Made by a program: the position numbers and the translations under genes. This document shows, in pieces, positions 60,503-64,000 of a stretch of DNA of 64,000 bases. Source of the DNA: Listeria welshimeri serovar 6b str. SLCC5334 (GTDB lineage: Bacteria > Bacillota > Bacilli > Lactobacillales > Listeriaceae). Position 1 is the first letter of the stretch; each line of letters opens with the position of its first letter. The stretch covers positions 186,001-250,000 of the forward strand of contig NC_008555.1 in assembly GCF_000060285.1 (NCBI RefSeq), read 5' to 3'. The notes under the pieces were generated by a model. It was not told the origin of the DNA, made no database searches, and saw only the letters and a program-made list of their open reading frames with translations.

Positions 60503-60531
60503 TTGAAGTTCACAATCTCCTATGATATAAT
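60503..60531 (+). promoter_or_regulatory. Promoter of the terminal ABC operon
   Basis: TTGAAG (60503-60508), 17-base spacer, perfect TATAAT (60526-60531). The DNA from 60400 on is very A/T-rich. Confidence 0.75.
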
Positions 60532-60558
60532 TTTTCAGATGAATGAAGAGCGAACAAT

Positions 60559-60999
60559 ATGAAAAAAAGTGTGGAAGGGTTAATTATTTTAGCTGTTGCT
60601 AGCTTAATTGTTTCTATAGTTGGAGTATCTGTATCAGTAATACAACAGAGATATTATGTACGGGGAGTAGATTCTAGTTATCAGTGGAAAAGCGCATTTC
60701 AAAAAAATCAATCTGTGTGCGCAATTGCTACAAAAAGACACTGGACAAAGGGCAGTGTCAAATATGGTGTAAACCAAACATTAGGAACACCCAAGACAAA
60801 ATATAGCATTTATTCTAAAAAAGATAATCAAGCATATAAGTTGATGTATAGTAATGGTTATACGTCAAAGAATAACACATATTATGGAGAATACTACGGG
60901 CATTATGCAATGGGGAAAGAAAAATATTCGTATAAGTTAGAAAAAAGAAATAATAAAAATGTGAAATCTCAATTAATTGTAGATTTATTTGTAATGTAG
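60559..60999 (+). CDS. Small membrane-anchored or exported protein, unknown
   Basis: 146 residues. A hydrophobic segment near the start (about 8-29, EGLIILAVASLIVSIVGVSV) acts as signal or anchor; the remaining 115 residues face outward and are rich in Lys, Tyr and Asn (for example NNTYYGEYYGHYAMGKEKYSYKLEK). I do not recognise the family. It is the first gene of an operon with two ABC ATPase-permease fusions, so it may be their cargo or sensor. Weak ribosome binding site. Confidence 0.65.
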   Translation: MKKSVEGLIILAVASLIVSIVGVSVSVIQQRYYVRGVDSSYQWKSAFQKNQSVCAIATKRHWTKGSVKYGVNQTLGTPKTKYSIYSKKDNQAYKLMYSNGYTSKNNTYYGEYYGHYAMGKEKYSYKLEKRNNKNVKSQLIVDLFVM

Positions 61000-61048
61000 T
61001 TACATCATAGGCTCTTTATTCATCTAGAAAATAAAAGGATAAATTAAT

Positions 61049-62728
61049 TTGGATATAACTAAAAACGGAATATACATAATTGTTGGCGTAAACGGGGCTG
61101 GAAAAACGACATTAGCAAAAAAAATACTAGCATCTAATAGAAATATTTGTTGTATGATGAAACAAGATGATAATCAAATATTAGAGCATGAAACTGTGTT
61201 GACGAATATTACTATGAATGAGATTTCGGATGAACGAGCTATTAATTTCTTGAAAGAAAAGCAATTAGAATATTTATTAACCAAAAAAAGTAAATTTTTA
61301 AGCGGTGGTGAAAAAAGGCTAATTAATCTTTTGAGAGTAGTTTTGTCAAATCAGGAAGTATTGATATTAGATGAGCCATCTAATGATTTAGATATGGATG
61401 TTTTTGATAAAGCAAAAGAAATAATCTATCAAGCAGCTAAGAACAAAATAGTTCTCCTAATCACACATGATGATCGCTTTATTAAATATGACAAAAAATT
61501 AGAAGTTACAAAAAGTAAAATATATGATACAAATGAAAAAAAATATGTTGATGATATTCACTTTAAACAAGAAGGGGTAAATGAACGAACTATTAAAATA
61601 AAACCTAGAAAAACGTATTTCTTGTATATCTTTTATCTGTTATGCATGACGATTTTTTTTATTTTTTTAGTTAGCTTATTAGCAGCAAATAATGAAGAAA
61701 CAAAGCCAACAAGTAAAAAAGGGACATATCAGCTCGCAACTCTTTATAGTGCTAATGCTTCTTCCTATGACAATATTGAAGCCATTAATACAATGCTTAT
61801 ACAATCAGCAACGAAATGGAATAAAGCAAAATATTTTGATGTAGAAAAACGTATTAATGAAGATGAGTATTATGAAGAAGCGATTAATTTGAAAAAAGAT
61901 ACTTACCAAGACTTAATATTTTTGGAGTTTTATAATCCGGAAACAAAAGAATTTATGAATATTCAAGCATTAACGATGGAATATTTACAACAAAACTTAA
62001 AACTTAAAGAAAATGTAGAACTTATTAGTGACGATGAAAATTACTATAAAAATAGCGAGAATCCGTCTTTTTATTTAGCAGACAATATAGTTTTAACACA
62101 AGAGAAAATAACCCAAATAGAGTCTTGGGGTTATAAGATTCGTACTAGTGATACTTTGGAACCAAATCAGATAGAAGTAGATTTTAATCCTGCTTTATAT
62201 TCGAAAATTTTAGCAAAAATCAATCAAAGTGATGTTTTGATTACAGAAGCTCGTGTTAAATTAAAAGAAAAAGCTTCATTTTATGACTTTGTAGCAGATA
62301 ACAAATTATACGCTAAAAAAATGTTTATTAAAGGATATGAGCCTGAGTTATTAAATGCAGAGATTAATCAATATAGTAATACAATGAATTTAATAAAAAA
62401 AGTATTACTTATTATTAGTTTGCTATTATTATTGCTCCTAATTTTACTATTCATGTATGAGGCTAATTACAAGAATAGTTATAGTACTTTGGCTTATTAC
62501 GGTTACAATAAGAAAGAGTTACTTGAACATAGAAAAAAAGCATACCTAACAACAAAATTCAAAATTTTTTCAATCATTACTACGTTTATTTATATGATAA
62601 TAATGTGGATTTTTGTTCATTCGTTAATTAACATAACAATTATAGGCGTGACAACTTTATTCTACGCACTTGTGTATATCATTACCCCTTCAACCATTAA
62701 ATACAACATCAGAAAGGCAATTATATGA
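61049..62728 (+). CDS. ABC ATPase fused to an FtsX/MacB-like permease
   Basis: 559 residues from TTG 61049 (AAAAGGATAA site). Residues about 1-190 form an ABC ATPase: Walker A GVNGAGKTT, signature LSGGEKR, Walker B LILDEPSNDLD, H-loop THDD. Then one membrane helix (about 197-218), an outer domain of about 210 residues, and three C-terminal helices. Order (ATPase first, one helix, outer domain, three helices) is that of MacB-type mechanotransmission exporters. Ends in an ATGA overlap with the next gene. Confidence 0.85.
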   Translation: MDITKNGIYIIVGVNGAGKTTLAKKILASNRNICCMMKQDDNQILEHETVLTNITMNEISDERAINFLKEKQLEYLLTKKSKFLSGGEKRLINLLRVVLSNQEVLILDEPSNDLDMDVFDKAKEIIYQAAKNKIVLLITHDDRFIKYDKKLEVTKSKIYDTNEKKYVDDIHFKQEGVNERTIKIKPRKTYFLYIFYLLCMTIFFIFLVSLLAANNEETKPTSKKGTYQLATLYSANASSYDNIEAINTMLIQSATKWNKAKYFDVEKRINEDEYYEEAINLKKDTYQDLIFLEFYNPETKEFMNIQALTMEYLQQNLKLKENVELISDDENYYKNSENPSFYLADNIVLTQEKITQIESWGYKIRTSDTLEPNQIEVDFNPALYSKILAKINQSDVLITEARVKLKEKASFYDFVADNKLYAKKMFIKGYEPELLNAEINQYSNTMNLIKKVLLIISLLLLLLLILLFMYEANYKNSYSTLAYYGYNKKELLEHRKKAYLTTKFKIFSIITTFIYMIIMWIFVHSLINITIIGVTTLFYALVYIITPSTIKYNIRKAII

Positions 62729-64000
62729 CTAAAATAAATAAATTTAGTATTTTTTCTATCAAAGAACCAGGAATATATACTATTGGCGGAGTTAACGGAA
62801 GTGGAAAAACAACTTTTATTGAAAATGAATTAAAAGATAATACAACAAAAGCAAAAGATGTAGCTTATTTTTCACAAAAAAACTGGAAATATAAAACAAC
62901 AGTAGAGAAATATTTGCATTTTCCAAAAACAAACCCTCAGTTGGTAGAAAAGTATTGTGAGGCGTTCTCAATTGATAGTTATTGCTTAGACAAAGATATT
63001 CAATCATTAAGTGGCGGCGAGTTTGTTAAAGTAGAGTTAGTTAGAACATTATCTTTAGATGCCCCCATACTAGTTTTCGATGAGCCTACTAATAACCTAG
63101 ATAATGGTTCTTCGGAGACGTTGGCCAACATCTTAAGCGAACTATCTAAAACGAAAATAATTTATTTAGTGAGCCATGATGCACGCCTTGGAAACTTATT
63201 TGAGAAAACTATTCTTATAAATAAACTAGAAATTGAAGTTTCACCTTTAATTCCATTAAAGAATAAGGACATACCGATAAGGGAAAAGAATGTAGTAGCG
63301 AATCGGAGAATTATCACCTACTTATTAAAATCAAAATTTAATTTTTTGATGTTGGCTTTGATTATAGTTTTGTCTATCTTATTAACTATTATCGTCTCTA
63401 CTATTATTGCTCGCTCAGTTCCAATGGATGAGGAATTAGCAAGTGATTATAATTTTGAAATGTTGGATGTTGCGGAGAATTATTCTAGATATTTTAATAT
63501 TGAAATGACTGATAATGAAATTGAAGATGAATTCCAAAAACCTAATCATCTCACTACAAATGAATTAATAAAACTGCAAGAAAAAAAATATGTTGAGCAA
63601 ATTTATGTTGTAGATGAAAATTATATAAATGGACTTACTTTAGATGATTCCAAGTTCGAAGTTCTTGGGCTTCCGGAAATAATAACCAATTCACCTAGTT
63701 ATATTAATGCATTCCCTGTGACTAAAATTCATTTAATCAAAGGACGTTTTCCAAAAGATGGTGCAAAGGAAATTGCATTATCTTATGGTAATTTAAAAAA
63801 GTTTTTCCAAGATGATTCAAGTGAAGAATCGTTTATAGGAAAGAAAGTGAAATTTGAAGGAGATTATTATAAGATTGTAGGTATTGTTAACTCACCTGTA
63901 GCTGCAATCTCTTACTCAAAACAAGCACAAAAATATGGTGCGGTGGAAGTTACGGATAAATCTGCTGAGAAGCTTAATAGTATATTGACAAATTTGGAAA
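62725..64000 (+). CDS. Second ABC ATPase-permease fusion (cut by window end)
   Basis: ATG 62725 overlaps the previous stop; the frame stays open to 64000 (425 codons). The ATPase shows GGVNGSGKTT, LSGGEFVKVE, VFDEPTNNLD and VSHDAR. A membrane helix follows near residues 205-230 (FLMLALIIVLSILLTIIVST), then an outer domain that looks MacB-like (IHLIKGRFPKDGAKEIALS, then a GKKVKFEGDYYKIVGIV segment). Related to but different from the first fusion, so they may pair as a heterodimer. Its C-terminus is not visible. Confidence 0.85.
   Translation, partial: MTKINKFSIFSIKEPGIYTIGGVNGSGKTTFIENELKDNTTKAKDVAYFSQKNWKYKTTVEKYLHFPKTNPQLVEKYCEAFSIDSYCLDKDIQSLSGGEFVKVELVRTLSLDAPILVFDEPTNNLDNGSSETLANILSELSKTKIIYLVSHDARLGNLFEKTILINKLEIEVSPLIPLKNKDIPIREKNVVANRRIITYLLKSKFNFLMLALIIVLSILLTIIVSTIIARSVPMDEELASDYNFEMLDVAENYSRYFNIEMTDNEIEDEFQKPNHLTTNELIKLQEKKYVEQIYVVDENYINGLTLDDSKFEVLGLPEIITNSPSYINAFPVTKIHLIKGRFPKDGAKEIALSYGNLKKFFQDDSSEESFIGKKVKFEGDYYKIVGIVNSPVAAISYSKQAQKYGAVEVTDKSAEKLNSILTNLE

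Overview
The window is a stretch of a low-GC Firmicute chromosome whose gene order, rRNA and individual genes point to Listeria (sensu stricto group). The strongest clues are four tandem copies of an LhrC-type small RNA between cysK and folP, the nine-tRNA cluster between two adjacent rRNA operons, and the ctsR-mcsA-mcsB-clpC-radA and rplK-to-rpoC blocks. From memory, L. monocytogenes EGD-e has the inlG-inlH-inlE internalins after the 6-phospho-beta-glucosidase gene. Here that place holds an unrelated ABC transporter operon, so I would not call it canonical L. monocytogenes; the species is left open. Every supported gene is on the + strand.

Layout. (1) 1-7480: end of coaX, hslO, cysK, the LhrC array, then folP-folB-folK-dusB (folate and tRNA modification) and lysS. 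(2) 7481-18870: two nearly identical rRNA operons (16S-23S-5S, no spacer tRNAs) separated by tRNAs Val-Thr-Lys-Leu-Gly-Leu-Arg-Pro-Ala. (3) 18890-33220: the CtsR-controlled protein quality operon, radA, the PIN/TRAM gene, ispD directly followed by gltX (the usual ispF between them is missing), a T-box-controlled cysE-cysS block with mrnC, rlmB, yacP, and sigH. (4) 33229-37370: rpmG-secE-nusG, an orphan Imm63-like gene, rplK-rplA, and rplJ-rplL behind an L10 leader. (5) 37510-40952: blaI/blaR1-like pair, DUF1266 protein, DUF1307 lipoprotein, rsmC-like methyltransferase. (6) 40954-50360: a small structured transcription unit with a possible 38-aa peptide, rtcB, and a LacI-controlled ABC-importer/GH13/sucrose phosphorylase locus. 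(7) 50373-58253: rpoB and rpoC with long structured untranslated regions. (8) 58284-64000: HAD phosphatase, bglA, a small membrane-anchored protein, and two overlapping genes for ABC ATPase-permease fusions, the second cut by the window end.

The core is informational (ribosome, RNA polymerase, tRNA charging and modification), probably near the replication origin. Control by RNA is unusually dense: LhrC sRNAs, a T-box, an L10 leader, structured leaders for rpoB and rpoC, and a hairpin between the Shine-Dalgarno site and start codon of nusG. Accessory material sits at three points: the sugar locus between rtcB and rpoB, the BlaI/BlaR1-like pair after rplL, and the terminal ABC system. I saw no insertion sequence, prophage or CRISPR array.
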